A stretch of DNA of 64,000 bases from Streptomyces sp. NBC_00691 (lineage in GTDB: Bacteria; Actinomycetota; Actinomycetes; Streptomycetales; Streptomycetaceae), in the NCBI RefSeq assembly GCF_036226665.1, contig NZ_CP109007.1:2086501-2150500 (forward strand), in the 5' to 3' direction. The notes below the pieces were generated by a model that was not told the origin of the DNA, ran no database searches, and worked only from the letters and a program-made list of their open reading frames with translations. The translations under genes and the position numbers were made by a program. Below are positions 55,500-62,975 of the stretch, one piece after another (positions within the stretch are counted from its first letter, which is position 1; each line of letters starts with the position of its first letter).

Positions 55500-55811
55500 A
55501 CCTGGGCTCCCTGGCCTGGGGGTCGGCGAGAGCTGGACACCGGTGCGGCGCACCACGGGTCTGCCGTGCGGCAGCGGCCGGGGCGCCCGTGCCATGGGGT
55601 CCGGGCACGGGCGGCCGGCCGGGTGGCGATTCGGGGCGCCACACGGCGGGGTGGTGCTCGGCGGCCGGGTCAGAGCTCTCGCTGAGCGCGTCACGCCCCT
55701 TGGGGTGGGGCGCCGCGCCAAGCCGCTGCCGGAATGCTAGCCGATAGGAAGGTTTCCTACCAGACTCTCGACTCGGGTCGGGCCGAGGGGAGTTCAGTGA
55801 CCCCAGGAGCC
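55500..55811. other. 312-base spacer upstream of the phosphatase gene
   Basis: No gene visible. It holds the phosphatase promoter region and an inverted repeat at 55745-55759. A minus-strand frame is open through much of it, but the translation is low-complexity Pro/Arg and I do not call it. Confidence 0.6.
55745..55759. promoter_or_regulatory. Inverted repeat TAGGAA-N3-TTCCTA
   Basis: TAGGAA (55745-55750), GGT and TTCCTA (55754-55759). I have seen similar AGGAA/TTCCT palindromes before genes for secreted hydrolases in streptomycetes. Here it lies about 250 bases before the phosphatase start. Regulator unknown. Confidence 0.4.
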
Positions 55812-56168
55812 TCAGAGGCTGATGTGGTACGCCTTGCGCAGGGTCTCGTGCACGGTCCAGGTCGTCCGGTCTCCCTCGCGGAGCACACAGGCGTCACCGG
55901 GTCCGATCTCCAGGGTCGCCCCGCCCTCGACGGCGACGGTCGCCCGGCCGGAGACCACCACGAACAGCTCGTCGGCCTCGGTGTCGGTGACGACGCCGGG
56001 CGTGATCTGCCAGATGCCCCGCAGCTGCTTGCCGTCGGCGGACTCCCACAGCACCTTGCCCGTCACCTCGGGCGTACCGGAGACGATCTGGGCGGGGTCG
56101 AGCGGCTCCGCCTCGAGCTCCGCGTCGGGGATGTGCACGGCGAAGGAGGGCTGGTCATGTGTCGTCAT
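55812..56168 (-). CDS. Cupin-domain protein
   Basis: A 118-residue single-domain cupin, close to the small cupin_3 (DUF861) group. GIWQITPGVVTDTEADELFVVVSGRATVAV holds the first motif, and GPGDACVLREGDRTTWTVHETLRK holds the second. The usual metal-binding histidines of motif 1 are not obvious, so catalysis is uncertain. TACAGT lies eight bases before ATG 56168, a leaderless arrangement. It stands alone, divergent from psuG. Confidence 0.85.
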   Translation of the reverse strand: MTTHDQPSFAVHIPDAELEAEPLDPAQIVSGTPEVTGKVLWESADGKQLRGIWQITPGVVTDTEADELFVVVSGRATVAVEGGATLEIGPGDACVLREGDRTTWTVHETLRKAYHISL

Positions 56169-56441
56169 GGGCGGTGACTGTAGCGGGGGTCCGGGGCCGC
56201 CCCGAGGCCGGGACCGACTGGACGGAAGCCCTCCGCTTCGCCTCCCACCAGGTGTGATGCCTGGAACCGGCCACGACGACGAAATCCGCACGCCCCCTTC
56301 GGCGCAGCGCCGGACGGGTGGCGCTGCCGCCCCCGACGCTCTCGCCGGGCACCCCGTGACGGAATCCGAAGGCACCCCCGCGGGGTGGCCGGAGCTCGCC
56401 GACGAGGTTTGCGGGGCCGGTGGTCGCGCCAGGAATGGGAC

Positions 56442-57356
56442 ATGTCCACACAGGTGTCCGAAGAGGTACGCGAGGCGCTCCACGAGGGGCGTCCCGTCGT
56501 CGCGCTGGAATCGACGATCATCGCCCACGGCCTGCCGCGCCCCCGGAACCTGGTGGTGGCCCTGGAACTGGAGGAGCTGGTGCGGGCCGGGGGCGCCGTC
56601 CCCGCCACGATCGCCGTGGTCGACGGCAGGGCCAGGGTCGGCCTCGACCGGGCGGCCCTGACCCGGATCGCCGAGGACCCGGCGGTACGGAAGCTGGGGC
56701 ACCGCGACCTCGCCCCGGCCCTGGCGGCCGGCGTCACCGGGGCGACGACGGTGTCGGCGACGGCCTGGCTCGCGGACGCGGCCGGCATCCGGGTGTTCGC
56801 GACGGGAGGGCTCGGCGGTGTCCACCGCGAGTGGACCGACACTCAGGACGAGTCCGCCGACCTCCGGCTGCTCGCCCGCGTCGGCACCACCGTGGTCTGC
56901 GCCGGGGTCAAGTCGATCCTCGACGTGCCCGCGACGCTCCAGCGCCTGGAGACGCTCGGCGTCACGGTCGTGGGGTACGGCACGGACCGCTTCCCCGGCT
57001 TCTATCTCGCCTCCTCGGGCGAACCGGTCGACTGGACCCTGCGGACCCCGGAGGCGGTGGCCGCGGTGCTACGGGCCCAGGACCGGCTCGGCGGGCCACG
57101 GGCGGCGCTGATCGTGGCCAATCCGGTGCCGGTGGCGGAGCAGCTGGATCCCGCGCTGCACGACCGGGTGCTCGCGGGCGGCCTGACGGCGGCGAAGGAG
57201 AAGGGGATCACCGGGCAGGCGGTGACGCCGTTCCTGCTCGAATACCTGACGGTGCACACGGAGGGAGCGTCCCTGGAGGCCAATCTGGCGGCGGTACGGG
57301 GCAATGTGCGGCTCGCGGCGGGGATCGCGGGGGCGTACGGCGCGAGTGGCCGGTGA
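56442..57356 (+). CDS. psuG: Pseudouridine-5'-phosphate glycosidase
   Basis: Splits pseudouridine 5'-phosphate to uracil and ribose 5-phosphate, the second step of pseudouridine breakdown. The 304 residues contain ALESTIIAHGLPRPRN, TTVSATAWLADAAGI, FATGGLGGVHREW and the NPVPVAEQL stretch, all diagnostic for PsuG. I start at ATG 56442, where AGGA lies seven bases upstream; an in-frame ATG at 56385 is less supported. Its TGA overlaps the psuK GTG (GTGA at 57353-57356), so both are made together. The order psuG-psuK is the reverse of E. coli. Confidence 0.95.
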   Translation: MSTQVSEEVREALHEGRPVVALESTIIAHGLPRPRNLVVALELEELVRAGGAVPATIAVVDGRARVGLDRAALTRIAEDPAVRKLGHRDLAPALAAGVTGATTVSATAWLADAAGIRVFATGGLGGVHREWTDTQDESADLRLLARVGTTVVCAGVKSILDVPATLQRLETLGVTVVGYGTDRFPGFYLASSGEPVDWTLRTPEAVAAVLRAQDRLGGPRAALIVANPVPVAEQLDPALHDRVLAGGLTAAKEKGITGQAVTPFLLEYLTVHTEGASLEANLAAVRGNVRLAAGIAGAYGASGR

Positions 57357-58267
57357 GCCGGGCGGCGGGTGCGCTGCTCGTCGTCGGGGACGTGGTCACG
57401 GACGTCGTCGCCCGGCACCGGACCCCGCTGGCGCCCGCGACCGACACGGCGGCGGAGATACGGACCCTGCCGGGCGGCGCGGGAGCCAACGCGGCCTGCT
57501 GGGCGGCGCGTTCCGGCTGCTCTGACGTGCGCGTCCTCGGCCGGGTGGGGACGGACGCGGCCGACTGGCACGAGCGGGCGCTGCGGCACGCGGGCGTGCG
57601 CCCCCTGCTCGTCCGGGACCCGGACGCGGCGACGGCCAGCGTGATCGCGCTCGTGGACTCCTCGGCGGAGCGCACCTTCCTCACCGACAGCGGCGCCGCC
57701 CTGCGCCTCTCCCCCGGCGACTGGTCGGCGGCTCTGCTCGACGGCGTGGCCCGGCTGCATCTCTCCGGCTACCTGTTCTTCGCCTCGCCGAGCCACGGGA
57801 CCGCGCGACAGGCACTGCGGGACGCGCGGGAGGCGGGGGTCCCGGTGAGCGTGGACCCGGCGTCGGCGGGGTTCCTGGCGGAGCTGGGGGCGGACCGGTT
57901 CCTCGCGGCGGCCGACGGTGCGGAGGTCCTGCTGCCCAACGCCGACGAGGCCCGGTCGCTCACCGGGCGGGACGAACCGGATGGGGCGGCGGCCGAGTTG
58001 AGCCGCCGGTTCCCGCTGGTCGTCGTCACCCTGGGGGCGTCGGGCGCCCTGGTCGCCGAGGACGGCTCGGTGACCGCGCGGGTGACGGCGCCCGCGGTCC
58101 GGCCGGTGGACTCGACCGGCGCGGGCGACGCGTTCACCGGGGCCTTCCTGGCGGCCCTGCTCGCGGGCGCGGACCCCGCGAAGGCCGCCGAGGCGGGCTG
58201 CCGCGCGGGCGCGGAGGCGGTCACCGTGGTGGGCGGGCGACCTCAGGCGGGACCCGCGGGCAACTGA
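57353..58267 (+). CDS. psuK: PfkB-family sugar kinase, probable pseudouridine kinase
   Basis: A 304-residue PfkB kinase expected to phosphorylate pseudouridine for PsuG. It has TLPGGAGANAACWAARSG near the N-terminus and the C-terminal PfkB signature DSTGAGDAFTGAFLAALL with the catalytic Asp. The neighbouring glycosidase makes pseudouridine the likely substrate. The GTG start is in the overlap with psuG. The next gene, on the other strand, is a kinase-like protein with a damaged ATP site. Confidence 0.9.
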   Translation: MSRAAGALLVVGDVVTDVVARHRTPLAPATDTAAEIRTLPGGAGANAACWAARSGCSDVRVLGRVGTDAADWHERALRHAGVRPLLVRDPDAATASVIALVDSSAERTFLTDSGAALRLSPGDWSAALLDGVARLHLSGYLFFASPSHGTARQALRDAREAGVPVSVDPASAGFLAELGADRFLAAADGAEVLLPNADEARSLTGRDEPDGAAAELSRRFPLVVVTLGASGALVAEDGSVTARVTAPAVRPVDSTGAGDAFTGAFLAALLAGADPAKAAEAGCRAGAEAVTVVGGRPQAGPAGN

Positions 58268-58325
58268 GGCGGAGAGGCCCGAGGCCCGCCGGCGAGTGGC
58301 GAGCGCGAAGCTCCCTCCCCGTCCC

Positions 58326-58961
58326 CTACCCGCCGAACCCCGCCCAGGCCGGGTGGCGTGGGTCGTCCGCCCGGACGACCACGTCCGCCGCGTCGCCGGG
58401 GGCCACCTCCGACTCGTACCGGGCGAAGGCCGGCAGGGTCCAGGCCTCCTCGGTGCGCCGGGCCAGCGCGGCGGCCGAGAGCCGCAGGTACACGGTGAGG
58501 TCGAAGGGGAACCAGTGGCCGAGCAGGAAGGGCCCGTGCAGCACGAGCACCCCGCCGGGCGGCAGCGTCACGTACGGGCTGCGGGTCGCGCGGTCCCTCG
58601 CCGGATCCCACAGGTCGGGCAGCACCCGCCCCGTACCGCCGGGCTCCAGCGGCCCGAAGACCTCCCGCCACAGCGCCCCGGTGTCGGTCCACCCGTCGTA
58701 GTACGCGTCCGGGTCCTGCTTCCCGTACTCGTACCGAAGCGACGCGGGGCGCAGGAAGCCGCCGGTTCCCGCGACGAGGACGGACCGTCCGCGCGTCCGC
58801 AGGGCCTCGGCCAGCCTCTCCGCGAGCTCACCCCCGGGCGCGGCGGGCGGCCCGTCGACGCCGACCTTGAGCCAGCCGCTCCCGTCGGCCGGCTCGGTCC
58901 CGTCGAGCCGCCCGGCGAGCGCCTCGGCCAGCCGTTCCCAGGTGATCGCCTCGTATCGCAT
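58326..58961 (-). CDS. Uridine kinase-like protein with degenerate P-loop
   Basis: A 211-residue protein with the overall layout of Streptomyces uridine kinase-like NTPases: RYEYGKQDPDAYYDGWTDTG, GVLVLHGPFLLGHWFPFDLT and RYESEVAPGDAADVVVRADD. The expected Walker A of the form GVDG-x4-GKTT is here GVDGPPAAPGGE: the lysine and Ser/Thr are gone. ATP use is therefore doubtful unless another residue serves. ATG 58961 is preceded by GCAGG at nine bases; a second ATG at 58970 abuts the site. It is convergent with psuK, whose substrate is also a nucleoside. Confidence 0.8.
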   Translation of the reverse strand: MRYEAITWERLAEALAGRLDGTEPADGSGWLKVGVDGPPAAPGGELAERLAEALRTRGRSVLVAGTGGFLRPASLRYEYGKQDPDAYYDGWTDTGALWREVFGPLEPGGTGRVLPDLWDPARDRATRSPYVTLPPGGVLVLHGPFLLGHWFPFDLTVYLRLSAAALARRTEEAWTLPAFARYESEVAPGDAADVVVRADDPRHPAWAGFGG

Positions 58962-59021
58962 CCCGCTCATCCTGCCCGCAGCTCCCCCCGACGCGCATCG
59001 GCCGACACCCCCGGCAGTACG

Positions 59022-59171
59022 GTGATCGTCGCCGACATCGACGGCCTGGCCGAGCGGCTGACCGCCCGGGGCGTGGAGGTGACGTGGGACGACGACTTCC
59101 CGGGACACCGGCGCTTCCACACCGTCGACTGCCATGAGAACCGGCTCGAGTTCCTCTCCCCCGAACGCTGA
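59022..59171 (+). pseudogene. C-terminal fragment of a VOC (glyoxalase-like) protein
   Basis: About 49 codons in frame to a TGA read VIVADIDGLAERLTARGVEV...DDFPGHRRFHTVDCHENRLEFLSP. This is the last beta-alpha-beta-beta module of a vicinal-oxygen-chelate protein, with the terminal glutamate ligand. There is no room for the N-terminal half, because the kinase-like gene occupies that region on the other strand. It looks like a remnant, though a tiny gene from GTG 59022 cannot be excluded. Confidence 0.6.
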
Positions 59172-59228
59172 CCGCTCACCACCCCCGCTTGACCTTGTCA
59201 CTGGCGTCACTGTTCGACCCTCAGAGCC

Positions 59229-59981
59229 ATGGACACCACCACACCCACCAGGGTCGTCGTCATCACCGGCGCGGGCACCGGCATCGGCCGGGCCGCCGCC
59301 CGCGCCTTCGCCCGGCAGGGGGCGACGGTCCTCGCCGTCGGCCGCAGGACCGAGCCGCTGCGGGAGACCGCCGAGGGGCACCCCGGCATTCACCCGTACG
59401 TCGCCGACATCACGGCGGAGGGCGCGGCCGAGGAGATCGTCCGCGCCGCCGTGACCGGCCACGGCCGCCTCGACGTGCTCGTCAACAACGCCGGGATCTC
59501 CCGCGGCGGCCCGCTCGGCACTCTCGACCGCTCCGTGATCACCCCGCTCCTGGAGACCAACCTCGTCGCCCCCGTCCTGCTGACGCAGGCCGCGCTCCCC
59601 GCGCTCCGGGAAGCGCGAGGCGTCGTGGTGAACGTGACGACGACGATCGGCCAGCGCGGCTGGCCGGCCAACTCCGTCTATCCGGCGACCAAGAGCGCCC
59701 TGGAGACCCTGACCCGCTGCTGGGCGGTGGAGCTCGCGCCCGCCGGCGTCCGGGTGGTGGCGATCGCCCCGGGTCCGGTCGAGACCCCGATCGCGGACCA
59801 CATGGGTCTCTCCCCCGAGCGGCTGAAAGCCTTGCGGGACTGGCAGCTCGCGCACGTTCCGCTGGGCCGGATCGGCCGTCCCGAGGAGGTCGCCTGGGCG
59901 ATCACCGCGCTCGCGGCACCGGACGCCTCCTTCCTGACCGGCACCGTCCTGCCCGTCGACGGGGGTGCGCTGGTCGCGTGA
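59229..59981 (+). CDS. Short-chain dehydrogenase/reductase
   Basis: A 250-residue classical SDR. TGAGTGIGRAAARAFARQGA is the cofactor loop, LVNNAG is present, the catalytic Ser is probably in VTTTIGQRG or nearby, and YPATKSALETL is the Tyr-x3-Lys motif. The C-terminal VLPVDGGALVA is typical. Arg after the second strand (VGRRTEP) suggests NADP. TTGACC (59189-59194) lies 34 bases before the ATG. A MerR regulator gene follows 26 bases after the stop and probably controls it. Substrate unknown. Confidence 0.9.
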   Translation: MDTTTPTRVVVITGAGTGIGRAAARAFARQGATVLAVGRRTEPLRETAEGHPGIHPYVADITAEGAAEEIVRAAVTGHGRLDVLVNNAGISRGGPLGTLDRSVITPLLETNLVAPVLLTQAALPALREARGVVVNVTTTIGQRGWPANSVYPATKSALETLTRCWAVELAPAGVRVVAIAPGPVETPIADHMGLSPERLKALRDWQLAHVPLGRIGRPEEVAWAITALAAPDASFLTGTVLPVDGGALVA

Positions 59982-60007
59982 TAGGAGTGCTCCAGGAGGT
60001 GGCGCCC

Positions 60008-60364
60008 TTGCGCATCGGTGAAGTGGCCCGGCGGACCGGGGCGTCGCCGCGCGCCCTGCGCCACTACGAGGCGGCGGGCCTGATCGCGTCGGTCCGCGCG
60101 GCCAACGGATACCGGGTGTACGGCGAGGACTCCGTGACGCGGGTGACGAACATCCGGTACCTCCTGGACGCCGGCCTCACCCTGGACGACGTGTCCGCGT
60201 TCCGTTCCTGCCTGGACGGTGACATGCCCTCGGCCCCGCCGTCGGCCCGCGGCCTGGAGATCGCCCGCGAGCGGCTGGCCGTGCTCGACGCGCGGATCGC
60301 GGCCCAGACCGAGGCCCGGAACCGGCTGGCCCGACGTCTGAACGTGCTGCCTGACCGGGGCTGA
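60008..60364 (+). CDS. MerR-family regulator
   Basis: A 118-residue regulator. RIGEVARRTGASPRALRHYEAAGL is the MerR DNA-binding domain, and NIRYLLDAGLTLDDVSAFRS with a terminal coiled-coil helix (LAVLDARIAAQTEARNRLAR) is the dimer part. There is no cysteine sensor for metals, so it resembles the SoxR-like or drug-type minor groups. I choose the TTG at 60008 because GGAGG is exactly eight bases upstream. GTG 59978 in the same frame overlaps the SDR stop but adds an unrelated leader. It likely acts on the SDR promoter. Confidence 0.88.
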   Translation: MRIGEVARRTGASPRALRHYEAAGLIASVRAANGYRVYGEDSVTRVTNIRYLLDAGLTLDDVSAFRSCLDGDMPSAPPSARGLEIARERLAVLDARIAAQTEARNRLARRLNVLPDRG

Positions 60365-60381
60365 CGCCAGGACACGGCCGC

Positions 60382-60447
60382 CCCGCGGGACGGGCAGACA
60401 CCGGACGGGGCCGACCCGCGGGACGGGCCGACGCCGGACGGGGCCGA
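60382..60447. repeat. Two tandem copies of a 33-base unit
   Basis: 60382-60414 and 60415-60447 are the same 33 bases except for two positions. The unit contains CGGGACGGGC and CGGACGGGGC. It lies between the convergent MerR and HxlR genes. It does not form a clean hairpin, so it is not an ordinary terminator. Confidence 0.9.
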
Positions 60448-60461
60448 GCCTCGGGAGCCCG

Positions 60462-61103
60462 CTACGACCGGCCGGCCCGCACCGGCCGTTCCAGCGCCGC
60501 ACGCCCCGCCTCGATCGCCTCGGCGAGCGTCGACTCCCCGCCCGCGAGGGCCCGGCAGGTCGCCGCGTCGGTGCGCAGCCGGGCGTCCGGCACCTCGCCC
60601 GTAGCGGCGCCGTACGCCCCGTCCCCGTACGACACGGACCCGTCGCCGCCGACCCGTACGAAGAACTCGCCCTCGTCCAGGGTCACCTGGACCACACCGG
60701 CGCCCAGCCCGGCGAACGCCCCGAGGAGCGGGATCGCGTACCAGTGCGCGCGGACGGCGTCGGTGGGCCGTGGTTCGCCCAGGTCGGGCGCCCCCCAGGC
60801 GGCGAGGGTGCGCAGCACGGGCAGCAGCTCGCGGCCGCGCGGGGTGAGCTCGTACACGAACGCCGAGGCGGGCGGCGGCAGTCGGCGGCGGGTGACCAGC
60901 TCGGCGCCCTCCATGTCCTTGAGGCGGCCGGCGAGCATGTCGGTGCTGACGCCGGGGAGGTCGGCGTGGAGGTCGGTGTAGCGGCGCGGCCCGGCGAGGA
61001 GTTCGCGGACGACGAGCAGGGTCCAGCGGTCGCCGACGAGGTCGAGGGCGCGCGCTGCGGCGCAGTGCTGGTCGTAGCTGCGGCGGCGTTGCTGACGTGG
61101 CAT
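60462..61103 (-). CDS. HxlR-family regulator with C-terminal extension
   Basis: A 213-residue regulator. The HxlR winged helix fills residues ~10-105 (CAAARALDLVGDRWTLLVVREL, GVSTDMLAGRLKDMEGAEL, FVYELTPRGRELLPVL). The C-terminal ~100 residues, with QVTLDEGEFFVRVGGDGSVSYGD, look like an SCP2/sterol-binding-type domain, seen in some actinobacterial HxlR proteins. TAGACT (61111-61116) lies seven bases before ATG 61103, so it is probably leaderless. It is divergent from an aminotransferase gene, with overlapping inverted repeats in the spacer. Confidence 0.9.
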   Translation of the reverse strand: MPRQQRRRSYDQHCAAARALDLVGDRWTLLVVRELLAGPRRYTDLHADLPGVSTDMLAGRLKDMEGAELVTRRRLPPPASAFVYELTPRGRELLPVLRTLAAWGAPDLGEPRPTDAVRAHWYAIPLLGAFAGLGAGVVQVTLDEGEFFVRVGGDGSVSYGDGAYGAATGEVPDARLRTDAATCRALAGGESTLAEAIEAGRAALERPVRAGRS

Positions 61104-61134
61104 GCGACGCAGTCTAGACATGTTGTTGGACTTC

Positions 61135-61160
61135 CCAAGCTCGAACTTGGTAAAACCAAG
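61135..61160. promoter_or_regulatory. Three alternating CCAAG/CTTGG half-sites
   Basis: CCAAG (61135-61139), CTTGG (61146-61150) and CCAAG (61156-61160) form two overlapping inverted repeats that share the centre half-site. They lie between the HxlR gene and the aminotransferase gene, where the regulator would control both. Confidence 0.6.
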
Positions 61161-61194
61161 CAACACTGATTCCGGGGACCTGGGGAGGTCGGAC

Positions 61195-62406
61195 ATGGAG
61201 TTCCGGCAGTCGAGCAAGCTGAGCGAGGTCTGTTACGAGATCCGGGGCCCGGTCATCGAGCACGCCAACGCGCTGGAGGAGGCGGGCCACAGCGTCCTGC
61301 GCCTCAACACCGGCAACCCGGCCCTCTTCGGCTTCGAGGCGCCCGAGGAGATCGTCCAGGACATGATCCGGATGCTCCCCAAGGCCCACGGATACACCGA
61401 CTCGCGCGGCATCCTCTCCGCCCGCCGCGCGGTGGCCCAGCGCTACCAGTCCATGGGCCTCCCGGAGGTGGACGTCGACGACGTCTTCCTCGGCAACGGC
61501 GTGTCCGAGCTGATCTCGATGGCCGTCCAGGCCCTCCTGGAGGACGGCGACGAGGTCCTCGTCCCCGCCCCGGACTACCCGCTGTGGACGGCGGTGGTGA
61601 CGCTCGCGGGCGGCAAGCCCGTGCACTACCTGTGCGACGAGTCCGCCGACTGGTACCCGGACCTCGACGACATGGCGTCGAAGATCACCGACCGCACCAA
61701 GGCCATTGTGGTCATCAACCCCAACAACCCCACGGGCGCTGTCTACCCGAAGGAGATCCTGGAGGGCATCTTCGCGCTCGCCCGGCGCCACGGGCTGATG
61801 GTCCTCGCCGACGAGATCTACGACCAGATCGTCTACGACGAGGCCGTCCACCACCCGGCCGCCTCGCTCGCCCACGATCTGATCGTCCTCACCTTCGGCG
61901 GGCTCTCCAAGACCTACCGGGTGGCGGGCTTCCGCTCCGGCTGGCTGGTCGTCACCGGCCCGAAGGAGCACGCCAGGAACTACCTGGAAGGCCTCACCAT
62001 GCTGGCCTCCATGCGGCTCTGCCCCAACGCCCCCGCCCAGTACGCCATCCAGGCCGCGCTCGGCGGCCGGCAGTCGATCCACGAGCTGACCGCGCCGGGC
62101 GGACGGCTGCGCGAACAGCGCGACCGGGCCTGGGAGAAGCTCAACGAGATCCCCGGCGTCACCTGCGTGAAGCCGAAGGGAGCGCTGTACGCCTTCCCGC
62201 GCCTCGACCCCGCCGTGCACAAGATCCACGACGACGAGAAGTTCGTCCTCGACCTGCTCCTGCGCGAGAAGATCCAGGTCGTGCAGGGAACCGGCTTCAA
62301 CTGGCCCCGCCCGGACCACTTCCGCATCCTGACCCTGCCGTACGCCGACGACCTCGACGCGGCCATCAGCCGCATCGGACGCTTCCTGAGCGGCTACCGG
62401 CAGTGA
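61195..62406 (+). CDS. Pyridoxal-phosphate aminotransferase, class I (alanine aminotransferase-like)
   Basis: A 403-residue transaminase. Seen are RLNTGNPALFGFEAPEEI, the PLP-phosphate contact GVSELISMAVQALL, NPNNPTGAVYP, ADEIYDQIVYDEA and the PLP-lysine motif FGGLSKTYRVAGFRSGW. The whole resembles the actinobacterial AlaA/AspC-like enzyme that makes alanine from pyruvate. GGGGAGG lies six bases before ATG 61195. The HxlR regulator is divergent and shares its spacer, so control by that protein is likely. The exact amino donor is inferred. Confidence 0.92.
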   Translation: MEFRQSSKLSEVCYEIRGPVIEHANALEEAGHSVLRLNTGNPALFGFEAPEEIVQDMIRMLPKAHGYTDSRGILSARRAVAQRYQSMGLPEVDVDDVFLGNGVSELISMAVQALLEDGDEVLVPAPDYPLWTAVVTLAGGKPVHYLCDESADWYPDLDDMASKITDRTKAIVVINPNNPTGAVYPKEILEGIFALARRHGLMVLADEIYDQIVYDEAVHHPAASLAHDLIVLTFGGLSKTYRVAGFRSGWLVVTGPKEHARNYLEGLTMLASMRLCPNAPAQYAIQAALGGRQSIHELTAPGGRLREQRDRAWEKLNEIPGVTCVKPKGALYAFPRLDPAVHKIHDDEKFVLDLLLREKIQVVQGTGFNWPRPDHFRILTLPYADDLDAAISRIGRFLSGYRQ

Positions 62407-62503
62407 CGTGACGGCCCCTCGACTGTCATGATCTGAAGGTCCGAAGATCCTTCGGACCGGTGGACCTGACGGCAGCACGGCAGGACGGGAGGGGCGCCCG
62501 GTC

Positions 62504-62962
62504 ATGGATGTGGCGCTGATTGCGGTGGCGGGAACCCTGTTGGGCGTCATCGCCACACACTGGTTCCAGGGGCGGGCCACCGAGCGCACCGCCTCGCTGG
62601 CCCGGACCGAACAGCTCCGCCAGGAGCGGATCGCGACCTACAGCGCCTACGCGGGCGCGGTCGTCGACTACCGGCACAGCCAGAACGACCGCTGGTTCCG
62701 GGCGGCCGAGGAGCCGGGCTCCCAGGAGGCGGAGGAGTCCCGGCACGCCTCCTACCGGCAGCGGACCGCCGCCCGGCAGGCCCTCTTCCGGGTGCAGTTG
62801 GTGTGCGACGACCCGCAGGTCCGGCGGCTGGCCGAGGCCGCCTTCGAAGAGGCCCACTGCATGCACGAGGCACGGGGGGAGTCCGAGCGCGCCCGCCGCT
62901 CTGCGGAGGCGAAGGAAGCGCTCGCCCAGTTCATCGCCGCGGCCGCGCCCGGCGTGCGCTGA
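62504..62962 (+). CDS. Membrane-anchored helical hypothetical protein
   Basis: A 152-residue protein with one N-terminal span (ALIAVAGTLLGVIATHWF) and a long helical, strongly charged cytoplasmic part (RTEQLRQERIATYSAYAGAV, ARGESERARRSAEAKEALAQ) that could form a coiled coil. It has no enzyme motif. GGAGG lies eleven bases before ATG 62504. It is 13 bases before the next gene, so they share a transcript. Function unknown. Confidence 0.78.
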   Translation: MDVALIAVAGTLLGVIATHWFQGRATERTASLARTEQLRQERIATYSAYAGAVVDYRHSQNDRWFRAAEEPGSQEAEESRHASYRQRTAARQALFRVQLVCDDPQVRRLAEAAFEEAHCMHEARGESERARRSAEAKEALAQFIAAAAPGVR

Positions 62963-62975
62963 GCGGGGCCCGGAC

